64,000 nt of DNA, taken from positions 2,542,001 through 2,606,000 of the forward strand of contig JAEVLN010000010.1 of the NCBI GenBank assembly GCA_018350325.1, in the 5' to 3' direction. A model generated the notes under the pieces. That model was not told where the DNA came from, did no database searches, and saw nothing but the letters and a program-made list of their open reading frames with translations. Position 1 is the stretch's first letter. Each line of letters opens with the position of its first letter. The DNA is from Globodera rostochiensis. Its lineage: Eukaryota; Nematoda; Chromadorea; Rhabditida; Heteroderidae. The position numbers were made by a program, and so were the translations under genes. Shown piece by piece: positions 13,873-24,898 of this stretch.

Positions 13873-16086
13873 TTATTTAATAAATCAAAAACTTTCAGTC
13901 CCTCTAAATTCCTGTAAATGTCATGAGAATTGGGCAGCATTCTTTTTGAATAAGCGAGCTGTCAATAACATTTCTTACCCGACCAAAAGTGGCCATTGGC
14001 CATTCCGGTGGAAAGAAATATTTTCACAGCGGTTGGCTGTTGGATTGGATGGTTCTGCTGGTGAGAAAATTATTCTCTGGGGGGAAATGGAAAAATCTTG
14101 AAGGGAGTTGAGCTGAAAATTTTATATAAACTTTTATTGGATATATTTTAAGAGAGGGGTTTTAAAATCTTTTCACTGGAGCAATAAAAAATTAATTGAA
14201 TTTTATGAAAACTATGGAATTGGAATCATTTTTTACTACTAAATGGACGGATGAAAAAAAAAATGAACAAATTTTGCGAAAAAGAATATTTGCGATTTGC
14301 TTCAGTGAATTCCAACTACGAAAATCCAATGTTTTTGACCTTCATCTGCCGAGCAGGAACTTCAACAAGATTGGATTTTTTTTTTGAAGTGAAATTGGGC
14401 TTGCGGAATCGAATGAATGGAGAATTTTCCGGAAATTTTTTTTATTTATTTTTTTCTGTTTAAAGAGAATTTTTTTATTAGAAAATTTTTTGTTCTTTAA
14501 TTCTTTAGCAAAAATCCAAAATATAAAAATAATCTTAAAATAAAAAAATACAGCAACGTTAGATTTAGCGACACTCGAAACCAGAGGGCCTCAAAAAACC
14601 CTAGACTTTTCGAGAATCAAACCCACAAGTTCGAGACTCTGGAATAATGTAAAGATAAATAAAAAAGTAATTTCTAATTATAAAATTTTTTAAAATTATT
14701 TTTTATAATATATAGCAGCCCTTTTCTTCAAATTAAACAAAGTGACCTTCCCAGGGCATTAATTCGACCAAATATTGTAACGGAACATTTTCGCAAAAGA
14801 GACATGGCGGCGCGGGAGGTCCCGAAAAAGGGCAAGAATTAAACGGCAGAAAATTGGAGTAAATTTCAATAAATTGAATCTCTTCAATAAAATACGAAAA
14901 TTTCCCATAAAGCATTTGATTGAAAGTTTTGTTATTTTGGCGCTATTTGAATTAACAAACAATAAAAACGTGTGCAAAAAGTATTGAATTTAAACAAATA
15001 ATAACAATATTAAAATGTTCGGAATCAGAAAAACTTTGTTAAGACAATTTAATCATTTTCCTTTTTTCAAAAGTTTCTTACTATCCTATAACTCCGTAAG
15101 GGCTAATAATTTTTGAAATAGTAAATAAATAATTCACAAGCAAATGGCAAAGCATTAATATGTGAATGGCACGATGGGTGAAAAGTGCCACAAAAAATGC
15201 CATCGGCATTGGAAACCACCGGAAAAGTTATTTATGCGTTAACTGATGTGGAATCAAAATTTTAGGTATTCAACAAAAACTCACAATTGATTTAAAGCAA
15301 ATTACACATTTTTTCTTAACTAAATTCCAGGGTTCGGTTTATGACCAGCGTTTCCTATTCCAACTTTTTTGAAACTGTTCAGTTCTCAAAAACGTTTTGA
15401 AAATATTTTTCATTAAAAATAATAAAGATATTTCAATTTTCATTAGCGCCGCCGGGGGGAAAAAAAAAGAAAGTTTTCCTGAATTTACTTAGGAAAATGT
15501 GACTAAAATTTTCGATAAAAAATCACCATTTATAAGGTTTTCTGAGTTTTAATGAAAGGTAAAAGCGCAATTTTATTTATTGCCTACACTCACAAGTGCC
15601 ACAAGAAATAAAGTGCCAGGCAAATGTCCGTGCCGCTGTCCACAGGGAAGTGCCATTGGACTATTAGAATATGCAAAAGACAGCTTTGGCATCTCAAATA
15701 CCCATTTGGTGCCGGAATTAAAGAATTAGCGATGGGTTTTGATTAGATTCAACGATCAGCAAAAGGGTATTTAAATTGAGGTCAAATGAAACTATTTCAG
15801 GGCGTTGTTTTATCTGAAATCAAAGTTTGACCAAATATTTTTGAAATTTGTAAGAATAACCGTTCAATTCAATGAATTTTCTGATGTAATTATATCTTAT
15901 TGGAACTTTTTGCGACATTCACATATTAAAATTACTATGCAAAAATTTGTTTTGATTTAATTTAGCAAATTTTATTACTTTTTTTCAAAATAATGTTATT
16001 TAAGTCTTACTTTTATTTAAAGCTTTTTAATTTTATAGTTAAAATATTTTTGAAGTTCATAGTTCGCAATTCATATACAATTAGTG
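13873..16086. other. No supported gene
   Basis: AT-rich sequence with one TCGAGA-word repeat at about 14565-14640. No exon chain or RNA gene is visible on either strand. Confidence 0.45.
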
Positions 16087-16555
16087 GTACTTTTCCGTTA
16101 TAGCGCCACACATTCAAATTTTAAAAAAGGCAACAAAAAGGCTTAAAAGGTGTTTCTAAGGGTATTCCGGGGCGTAAAATCCGATTCTGACATCCATTTT
16201 GACAAATTACAAACCCCGAACACGAATTCGAACAATTTACAAAAATTCAATGTTTTCAAAAATCGATTTTGTTATTGTAACTGATCCGGGGTTCGAAATC
16301 TGTCGTAAAGGAGGTCAAATTCGGAATCTGCAACCCCAAATACCCCTAGAAACACCTTTTTAACGACTTTGAAAAAATGTTCGTTTTGTTTCCGAAAAAT
16401 CTTAGATGTTGAAATCATAGAATGATGTCATATAATAAATCCGATGGCATATTCGTAATCAGCGACCTCGATAAACCCCCGGGTAACTCTCAGAATTTAG
16501 CTTTTTGTTGCCTTTTTTTAAATTTTAATGTGTAGCGCCATAACGGAAAAGTACC
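16087..16555. mobile_element. Non-autonomous DNA transposon (MITE), copy 2, 8-bp TSD
   Basis: The 469-bp element has the same termini as copy 1 (GGTACTTTTCCGTTA / TAACGGAAAAGTACC), and its inverted homology extends about 50 bp inward, through GCGCCACACATT and the complementary AATGTGTAGCGCC. The flanking octamers are AAATTAGT (16079-16086) and CAATTAGT (16556-16563), a 7/8 match. The interior shares CCGGGGTTCGAAATC and CCCCTAGAAACACC-like words with copy 1 and encodes no transposase. Confidence 0.85.
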
Positions 16556-16750
16556 CAATTAGTTGCCGCCGAGTAACAATTTGTTCAAATTTAAAAAAAT
16601 ACAAAATATGGTGTGTGCGATCATTCTTTGGTTAATGACATGCTTTATTCCATTTTCTTAATTTCCCACAATTATTTTGAATTTAAGTCCCTTCTGAAAT
16701 TCTTTATTGAATTACCAAGGTTAATTTTACTATTATTATTATTAAACATA

Positions 16751-17043
16751 TCGGCGTATTATTTGAAATTAAGATTATTCGAATATCCTAATATTACTTC
16801 AAAATATTCAAATAATACTAGAGTTAATTAAATACCTTCACAATTGATTTTAGTAAAATTTGAATTTAATTAGTAAAATTTGAAATCCTATTTTTTCAAA
16901 AACAAAAAAAAGAAATAATAAGAAAAACGGTATTTACAAATTTTAAATTTTACAAGTAAAATCCGACTCTTACTGAGTTAAACTAACCTTATATTGTGTC
17001 AACTATATAAATTAATATTTCTAATATTCAAATAATACGCCGA
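16751..17043. mobile_element. Inverted-repeat element, possible MITE with 4-bp TSD
   Basis: A perfect 17-bp inverted repeat (TCGGCGTATTATTTGAA / TTCAAATAATACGCCGA) bounds 293 bp of AT-rich sequence with no ORF. CATA flanks both ends, which would fit a 4-bp target duplication, although four bases can match by chance. Confidence 0.45.
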
Positions 17044-17367
17044 CATACACATCTATTTTTAGCAGATTAAAAAGAAATAATGAATGTTGACAAATTACTA
17101 GTAATTCGCACATTTTTTCTAATCCATAATTAGTGGAAATCTTGACGTAATGTTTAACTAAGCACAAAATTCTCGTTATAATTTTAGGTGCCAATTTAAC
17201 TTTTTCTAAAGCCATAATTTTTTGAATGGGCTGGCTTTTTCTGAAGATTCAAATTTTAGATATTTAATGTAATTTAAAAATTTAACAAAGAAATTTTATT
17301 AGCTTTATGTTAGTTATTTATTATAAATATTTAAATAAATTTTTAGCAAATTTTTATATTAAAATAA

Positions 17368-19397
17368 ATGAATATTTCCGTAATCAATATAATTGCATCC
17401 AACCCAAGTGACATCCTTTACGGCTCAAATTCGACCGTTGACACACCGCAATGGCTGCTGAATTTGTCATTAGAATTGAGCATTCTTGAACTGATCGTAC
17501 ATCCGGTGTCCATTCTAATCGCAATTTTTAATTTCATTTTGGTGATCAATAGCGCACTGTTACACACAAATTTGAAATGGATTTTGTTATCGCAAAGTGT
17601 CGCCGTTTACACGGTAAAACCCATTCAAATTTTTAATAAAATTAAATTTTAAAGTCGCGGTTTTTGGGTGGTTCAGGGCTAGATGAGTATCTCTAATCGG
17701 AACCTGTATACGTTTATAAAATTTTTGATCAAAAACCGAAACCAAATCGAAAGTTTGTTTTTGTAACACTCAACCCGATTTGGATGCTCTTCAATTCTTG
17801 ATAGATCAATTTTTCCAAACAATATTTGAAAAATTTAGTCTGAATTGAGCCGTTTCATTGTGATGGTCGTCATAGTACCGACTGGGAATATTTTTGCAAG
17901 GCCGCCGTTTGCTTCGGCCCTCGGCTCGGTGTACGTGTACGCAAACACTTTTCGCATTTTCATCAGCTATGTTCTGTTAGCGGAGCGCACCTTGGCTACG
18001 GTGATGTTCCGCAACTACGAGCAGTACGACAAAGTTTACTTGAACATCGGATGGATAATTGTTGTGGTAAAAACGTTTATAATTTTTAAAAATTTAAATA
18101 TTTATCACGAACGTGATCTGGATTCACCCAAAAAAAATGGTTTTTTGTAGTTAAATTATCAATTTTATTTCAATATGACCAAATTTAGTCATGCCTTTCA
18201 TACGTTGTCCAAATTACGCAAGATAGTTCGGCACATGACTTCAACAATTTAACTTTGCCCTCTATTATTGTAATATTTGCTCTACAATGTGCTGCCATTT
18301 TGGTAAGTTCGGTCATAGGCATTTCTTTAAGCCTTTACAATATTTATCAAAACATTTTTAAATTAATAATTTAATTAAAATATTTTAGCTCTTGCTTCAA
18401 AATTACATTCAAAATAAAACAAGATATAACGGCAGCAAAATATTTACATTAATGCAACGATTTCAAGTTTGTTTTTATAAGAAAATATATTTTTATAAAT
18501 TAATTGACAATAATCTAGTTAATAACATTTAAAATTCATATTTTGACTAAAAATTAATTTTTTTTTTTTTTCATTAAGCTCTCAGAAAACATTCGAACCC
18601 TGAAGCAACTTGGCCCGACATTTGTGCTCTACACTTTAACTGTTGTACTGATTTATGGAATTAAATTTTTGTTCATTTTTGGATGGGTTGTAAATGATGC
18701 GCCAACTAAAATCGCGTTTATGTTTCAAACTTTGCTTCTTGCCGGGGTCAACATTGGCATCGAATTGACTGTTATAACGTGAGCAAATTTAAATTTATAA
18801 AAAGTGATAATCTGACCTTTGAATTTATACTTTTTTAATATAACAAATATTATTTAACTTTTCTAAAGTTATTAAAATTATAATTAGCATTTTCTTACAA
18901 TAAATATTATGTATTTTTGGTCTTTATGCTTTTATAATTGAAATCATAAATATTTTTTTATATCAATTTTTTGTTGCAATCAAGGCAGCGATCGAGTAAA
19001 GACAATTAATTTTCACGGACAGACATGTTGATTTCCAAGAAATGGCCTTTTTCTATTTAAAAAAAAATTTGAATCGACACAATTCCAAATAATGATTTCT
19101 TCACCAAGTTCTCATTTTCAAAGGCCATTCTTGGAAATAAGGACATTTACAATTTTTTAATTTAATTTAATAATTTTAAATTAATCTTTTTAATTTAATC
19201 TCAGACACCATCCAATGCTGAAACGTAAAGCGATTAAATGGATTTTGCATTTGGTCAAATTATTACGTACAAATCGAGTCGCCGATGAACAAAATTTGCC
19301 AAGTGAAAAGCCAAAAAATTTGTTTGGAGGAGAGCTGATATTAAAGAACCAAAAACAGGATGAATATTTCAAAATGTTGACCAACACATGGCATTGA
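17368..19397 (+). CDS. Sre-like serpentine chemoreceptor, copy A
   Basis: A seven-transmembrane G-protein-coupled receptor of the nematode chemoreceptor type, expected in sensory-neuron membranes. Six exons splice in frame: 17368-17613, 17839-18066, 18189-18302, 18389-18466, 18579-18778, 19205-19397 (352 aa). The N-terminus carries an N-glycosylation site (NST). TM1-2 has the HPVSILIAIFNFIL core followed by LLHTNLKW. TM3 ends in LLAERTLATVMFRNYEQYD, and the C-terminus has HHPMLKRKA, NLFGGELI and a final YF..L...W. The family's HxNLxxL and ERxxAT...YE signatures match what I know of Sre (PF03125), so Sre is my choice, with Sra/Srab as the alternative. It is nearly identical to copy B, so the duplication is recent. 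Intron 5 holds an insertion of about 230 bp that B lacks. Confidence 0.88.
18937..19170. mobile_element. Insertion in intron 5 of receptor copy A with internal inverted repeat
   Basis: Copy A intron 5 is 426 bp and copy B intron 5 is 193 bp. The extra segment contains TTCCAAGAAATGGCCTTTTT (from 19033) and the near-complement AAAGGCCATTCTTGGAAA (from 19120), as expected of a hairpin-type element. Exact borders are approximate. Confidence 0.45.
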
Positions 19398-19825
19398 TAT
19401 CTTATATTATGTTTTACTTCCAATTTAAGTGTAATGGTGAAAAACTAATTCATTATGTGTATGAAAATTTAAATGCTTCATATTTTTGACACCAAATACT
19501 TTCGCCACAACGTTTAACCACTGAGCTATACGTGATATTACGCAGAAATGTTGAAAAAAAAATATTACAACATTTCTCTTAGTCGAACCTACGCGAATAT
19601 GAAAATAATCACTCAAATAAATATATATTTAGACATCATCTGTTATTTTCGTAGTTTTTTCTTCATCATTTCTTGTCCGGTGTTTTATTTTTAATTTTTG
19701 TGTCTATGGGTAAGGCCGAAATATACGCATTTGGCATTAAAATTTAGTGGAATCAAAAGGATCCGTACTGACGAAGCCCGCTCTTCCTTTTCCAAAAAAC
19801 AAGATTAAAACATTATTTAGAGTTT

Positions 19826-20130
19826 TTAATGAATTTTAATATTTTAAAATTTAAAAAACCAAAGCCTGACCTATTTGGGTCACCCCGACAACGACATTCC
19901 CAGCTCCGAAAGCCCCGATCCCGCAATACTCAACCTCGACGTCAGGCTTTCAACCCTTGCGTTGCCTTATATTACCTTCAATATTTCATTTTTTTTTGAA
20001 CCGAAAAATGATAAGGGCCCAATTAAATAGACTACAACACAACTCTGTGCAAGGCTGTACATCAGTTTGGCTTAAGTTCAATTAAAAACTACAAAAATTT
20101 TGTGGCACATCACATTGGCACGAAATGCGC
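19826..20130. repeat. Dispersed repeat upstream of chemoreceptor genes, unit 1
   Basis: The unit runs from TTTTAATATTTTAAAATTT through AACCAAAGCCTGAC and GGTCACCCCGACAACGAC to GGCACGAAATGCGCAAATG. Unit 2 follows at about 20244. A partial third copy lies at 24600-24745 upstream of receptor C, so the repeat tracks the receptor duplications. Confidence 0.75.
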
Positions 20131-20243
20131 AAATGGCCATTATTATTAAAAAAAAGTAATACGTCATATTTTATTTTCTTTATCTGCTAACAAATTTATC
20201 TGCTAACAAATATCACTTATTTCTGAATTGCCGGATCAAGATT

Positions 20244-20550
20244 TAAGAATTTTAATATTTTAAAATTTGAAAAACCAAAGCCTGATCGATTTAGGTCACC
20301 CCGACAACGACAGTCCCACCCCCGAAAGCCCCGGTCCCGCTATTCTCAACTCAGACGTCAGGGTTTCAACCCTAGCGTTGCCTTATGTACCATCGAGATT
20401 TTTTTGAACCGAAATAAGGGTCCAATTAAATGGACTACAACACAACTCTGTGCAAGGCTGTAGATCAGTATGGCTTAAATCAATTAAAAACTACAAAAAT
20501 TTTGTGCCACATTACTTTAGCACGAAATGCGCAAATGCCCATTAAACAAA
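20244..20550. repeat. Dispersed repeat upstream of chemoreceptor genes, unit 2
   Basis: This is a direct copy of the 19826 unit at about 415-bp spacing, with scattered substitutions, and it ends with the same GCACGAAATGCGCAAATGCCC-like tail. It lies about 200 bp upstream of receptor copy B. Confidence 0.75.
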
Positions 20551-20746
20551 TGATTTATAATTTAAAGTCGCTCTTAAGAATTTCATTAATTAACATTTAA
20601 CTTTAACAGGTTAATTTTTACTTTATTAGTTTTATTATATATATTTTTAGTAGTGTTCTTTGAAGATAAGCAATCTTCATTGATTATTATTGTTTTTAGC
20701 CGAATTACTTATTTTAAAATAAATAAATAATTCCACAATTAACACA

Positions 20747-22751
20747 ATGACATCAAACCTAAGTGGCGTCGATTACGGCTCTAATTCAACCGTTGACACA
20801 CCGCAATGGCTGCTGAATTTGTCATTAGAATTGAGCATTCTTGAACTGATCGTACATCCGGTGTCCATTCTAATCGCAATTTTTAATTTCATTTTGGTGA
20901 TCAATAGCGCACTGTTACACACAAATTTGAAATGGATTTTATTAGCGCAAAGTGTCAGCGTTTACACGGTATAACCCAATTAATTAGTCCTAATATAATA
21001 ATTTGAATTTTCCAAAAATGATCATAACAAAGGTTTATTTTGTTTAACCCTTAAGTGTCGGGGGTGAGACGTAAAAATGTCGGGGTTCAGGTTCCTTCGG
21101 CGATTGGGGGTTTGGGGGGGGGGAAGTCGGGGTTCTTCGGGAGCGGCGCGTCAGTGGCCAAGGTGTCAAAGTCGGGGAGCACTTTTGTTGAGTATCACTG
21201 ATCGGAATCAGTTTATTGATTGACCAGAGTTAAGTTGAAATTCCAATTAAAAACAGAAACCAATTGAAAGGTACAAGTACCGTAACCTAGCATAAATGAT
21301 TTCAAAAACAAATAGTTACAAAAATTTAGTCTGAATTGAGCCGTTTCATTGTGATGGTCGTCATAGTGCCGACTGGGAATATTTTTGCCAGGCCGCCGTT
21401 TGCCTTGGCCCTCAGCTCGGTGTACGTGTACGCAAACACTTTTCGCATTTTCATCAGCTATGTTCTGTTAGCGGAGCGCACCTTGGCTACGGTGATGTTC
21501 CGCAACTACGAGCAGTACGACAAAGTTTACTTGAACATCGGATGGATAATTGTTGTGGTAAAAACGTTATAATTTTTAAAAATTTAAATATTTTATTACG
21601 AATTCTGATCCGTGATCTGGTGATCTGGATTCACACAAATAAAATGGTCTTTCGTGGTAAAATTTAAAATAATTTTTCAAAGATTTTTTTAAATTACTGT
21701 TTGATCATTAATTTTGTTAGAGATTTGCCAAAATAATCAATTTTTATTTAAATATTATCAAATTTAGTCATCCCTTTCATACGTTGTTCAAATTACGCAA
21801 AATAGTTCGGCACACGACTTCAACAATTCAACTTTGCCCTCTATTATTGTAATATTTGGTCTGCAAATTGCAGCTATTTTGGTAAGTTCGGTCATATGGA
21901 TTTTTATGCATTTTGTATTTTAAACAATAGTTACAAAAAATGTTAAATTAATAATTTTTAATTAAAATATTTTAGCTATTGCTTCATAATTACATTCAAA
22001 ACAAAGCAAGATATAACGGCGGCAAAATATTTACATTAAAGCAACGATTTCAAGTTTGTTTTTATAAGAAAATATATTTTAATAAATTAATTGGCAATAA
22101 TCTAGTTAATAACATTTAAAATTCATATTTTGACTACAAATTAATTTTTTTTTTTTTGCATTAAGCTCTCAGAAAACATTCGAACCCTGAAGCAACTTGG
22201 CCCAACGTTTGTGCTCTACACTTTAACTGTTGTACTGATTTATGGAATTAAATTTTTGTTCATTTTCGGATGGGTTGTAAATGATGCGCCAACTAAAATC
22301 GCGTTTATGTTTCAAACTTTGCTTCTTGCAGGGGTCAACATTGGCATCGAATTGACTGTTATAACGTGAGCAAATTTAAATTTATAAAAAGTGATAATCT
22401 CGGACCTTTGAATTTATACTTTTTTAATATAACAAATATTATTTAACTTTCCTAAAGTTATTAAAATTATAATTAGCATTTTCTTACAATAAATATTATG
22501 TATTTTTGGTCTTTATGCTTTTATAAATTTTAAATTAATCTTTTTAATTTAATCTCAGACACCATCCAATGCTAAAACGTAAAGCGATTAAATGGATTTT
22601 GCATTTGGTCAAATTATTACGTTCAAATCGAGTCGCCGATGAACAAAATTTGCCAAGTGAAAAGCCAAAAAATTTGTTTGGAGGAGAGCTGATATTAAAG
22701 AACCAAAAACAGGATGAATATTTCAAAATGTTGACCAACACATGGCATTGA
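20747..22751 (+). CDS. Sre-like serpentine chemoreceptor, copy B
   Basis: Tandem duplicate of copy A with six exons: 20747-20968, 21330-21557, 21768-21881, 21976-22053, 22166-22365, 22559-22751 (344 aa). Exons 2-6 have the same lengths and phases as copy A. Differences are a shorter extracellular N-terminus (MTSNLSGVDYGSNST) and a few substitutions such as LALSSVY for ASALGSVY. All coding exons are open, so it looks functional. Intron 1 carries a GC-rich CGGGG/TCGGGG island (21055-21180) that copy A lacks, so mobile repeats have arrived since the duplication. A G-protein-coupled chemosensory role is inferred from family. Confidence 0.88.
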
Positions 22752-22904
22752 TGCTTAAAAATCTTATATTATGTTTAACAAACATGGATTGCATATCAAT
22801 AACTTTTTTATGATAAAGGCCATAGGTGCATTTCATTGTATTAAAATAAAATTAGATAACCGAGACCGGGAATGGAAAAACGATAAATAAATGCTTGCAC
22901 TCAA

Positions 22905-22968
22905 GCGGGTTCGAACCCAAAACACAATATAAATTAACGAAAAGGCAAACCACTAGACCATCGATTTA
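22905..22968 (-). ncRNA. Possible degenerate tRNA or tRNA-derived SINE (A and B boxes)
   Basis: On the minus strand TGGTCTAGTGG fits the Pol III A box, and GGGTTCGAACCC about 40 bases downstream fits the B box and T-arm. I could not pair an acceptor stem or identify an anticodon stem, so a functional tRNA is unlikely; a tRNA-derived repeat is more plausible. Confidence 0.3.
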
Positions 22969-23302
22969 GTTCGGTAATTTTTGTAAAAAAATTGAAATTG
23001 TCCTCGACGATGCCATCTTTAGGTGGTGTAAATTTAGTCCCGATTGGGACCGGTCCCGGCGGGACTAATTATAGTCTTCAAAAAGTACCGTCGAAACGGG
23101 ACCTGAAAAAATTGGAAAATTTCGTCCCGGTACCGGGTCCCGTGCTACCCTACTGTGTACTGTAAGATTAAATTTTATTATAATTTAAATATAAAGTAAT
23201 TATATATTTTTAAACCCATAGAAAAGACAATTTATTTGAAATTTAATTTCACTTTTTATCGCATAATAAATCAACAATTCTGGCTACATTCTAAATTTTC
23301 GA

Positions 23303-24158
23303 TTAAAATTCAAAAAAGTTGAATGATCGTTGGCCCATCATTTCTTTTACCATTTTTTTCACTTCGTCACCATAAAATTTGTATTTCATGTAATTGGAGT
23401 CGTGAATTGTTGCGATGATTTGAAAAAGGGCATTCATTTTGCCAAAAATAAATTCGATTTTTGAATGCGCATCATGCCGCACTATCACCAGATTTTTGGC
23501 TAACAAAATTTTGTAAATTGTTTCAATGAATGCAATGTTTTTGCCGTACAAACACAACATTTTTTCATGCTTAATAATCGTTTAGTTATGTTTAGTCGCA
23601 AATATTTAAAAAAAAGTGTTTCTATTAAATAAAATTTCAAAAAAAATTAAAGTTTTCCCCCGAGGGGGTAAATTAGGTCCAATTTAATTTACAAATAATG
23701 TGTTTACCTGTTTAATTTTTGAATTCACACGACAACTGCGCGCCATCTTTTTCCAATTAAGTGGAAATTTTTGTCTAATTATTTGTTCAAACTTTTCATG
23801 CAAAGAAAGCAGAAGTGCTTCCGCCTCAGAAAAAGGCATTGATTGCTGGGTTTCTGAATCCATTTCTTTAACATTTATGTTAATATTTTTTAGATCAATT
23901 CCTTCCAATTTTCCATCTAATATTGTGATAATTTCCAACATAATATCTTGGAAATCTTTTACCAATTCATTGTTGGGAATTCCGATTTGATCAAAACGAA
24001 TTTCATACAAATCTAAATAAATTTGCTTAACCCAAATTGTTAATTAATTTCTTACCCTTTTCTTCATTATCACAACGGAAACAATTGGTGGAGGTACCAT
24101 TTTTAATAAACTTAAAAAGAATTAAAATTTGGTAGGAAACTGCTAGGAATTTCATCAT
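23303..24158 (-). CDS. Orphan secreted protein, 224 aa
   Basis: Three exons on the minus strand (24158-24056, 24012-23708, 23569-23303) splice in frame to 224 aa. The N-terminus MMKFLAVSYQILILFKF reads as a signal peptide, followed by NGTSTNC and CFRCD. The mature part is largely helical and charged (KLEGIDLKNININVKEM, EALLLSLHEKFEQIIRQKF), with later cysteines at SCRVN and MLCLYG. It ends in basic KKMVKEMMGQRS and FNFFEF. I do not recognise a family. It sits on the opposite strand between receptor copies B and C and shares no sequence with them. A secreted effector or structural role would be guesswork. Confidence 0.7.
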
Positions 24159-24599
24159 TTTACTTGTTGAACACAATATTTTAGCTTAAAACAATATTTA
24201 TTCAATATTATATTAATTCATAACCAGTATAGGTAAAAAAAATTTTTAATAAAAAGCATTAAATGCTTATGTATACAAGACTTATTAAAGACATAAGCTA
24301 GCATATAAATCCAATTTTTAATCGATTTTTTGGGCGAGCCGGAAATGCATTTAATATATTTTAAATACATGTTTATATAATTTGGTTTGACATTCTGAAT
24401 TTGTAGTCTTACAACAAAAAAATACTCAAAATTTTTTCTAATTTTTAAAAAATGTAAACAAAGCAAATATGGCACAATGGACACAACAGTTACCACCTAC
24501 TCAAAACTTAAAAAATAGCGTAAAAAACGTATCACTAAGCAACCAAATTTTTTGTTTGTTTGATCCAAATATATCGGCCAAATGTAAACAGAAAAATGT

Positions 24600-24745
24600 T
24601 AAAGGCCTAATTGAATGGACTACACCACAACGCTGTGCGCGGTTGATACAAATCCGTATGGCTTAATCTCAATTAAAAACTACAAAACTTTTTTTTTGCA
24701 CAACACTGGCACGAAATGCGTAAATGCCCATTATTGTAAAAAAAG
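24600..24745. repeat. Partial third copy of the chemoreceptor-associated repeat
   Basis: GGCCTAATTGAATGGACTAC, GCTTAATCTCAATTAAAAAC and GGCACGAAATGCGTAAATGC match the 3' part of the units at 19826 and 20244. It lies about 150 bp upstream of receptor copy C. Confidence 0.65.
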
Positions 24746-24898
24746 TAATTAACAAAGAAAAATACCAAATGCAAGCTATATTAATACGTGCATCTTTTAA
24801 TGCTTTATAGATTTATTACTTGAACAATTTTATCTCAAAACATTAACAAAAATGATGTATTTAATAAAATTTTGAAAATTTTAAATAAATTTCAGAAA

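Noticed and set aside
1..16000. A hidden large gene spanning the GC-rich islands
   Set aside because: I could not link islands into an in-frame exon chain, and none encodes a recognisable domain; transcript data would be needed to revisit this.
19500..19600. tRNA-like words (TAGCTCAGTGG and GGTTCGACTAA) on the minus strand
   Set aside because: The B-box-like word comes before the A-box-like word, so the order is wrong for a tRNA or Pol III internal promoter.
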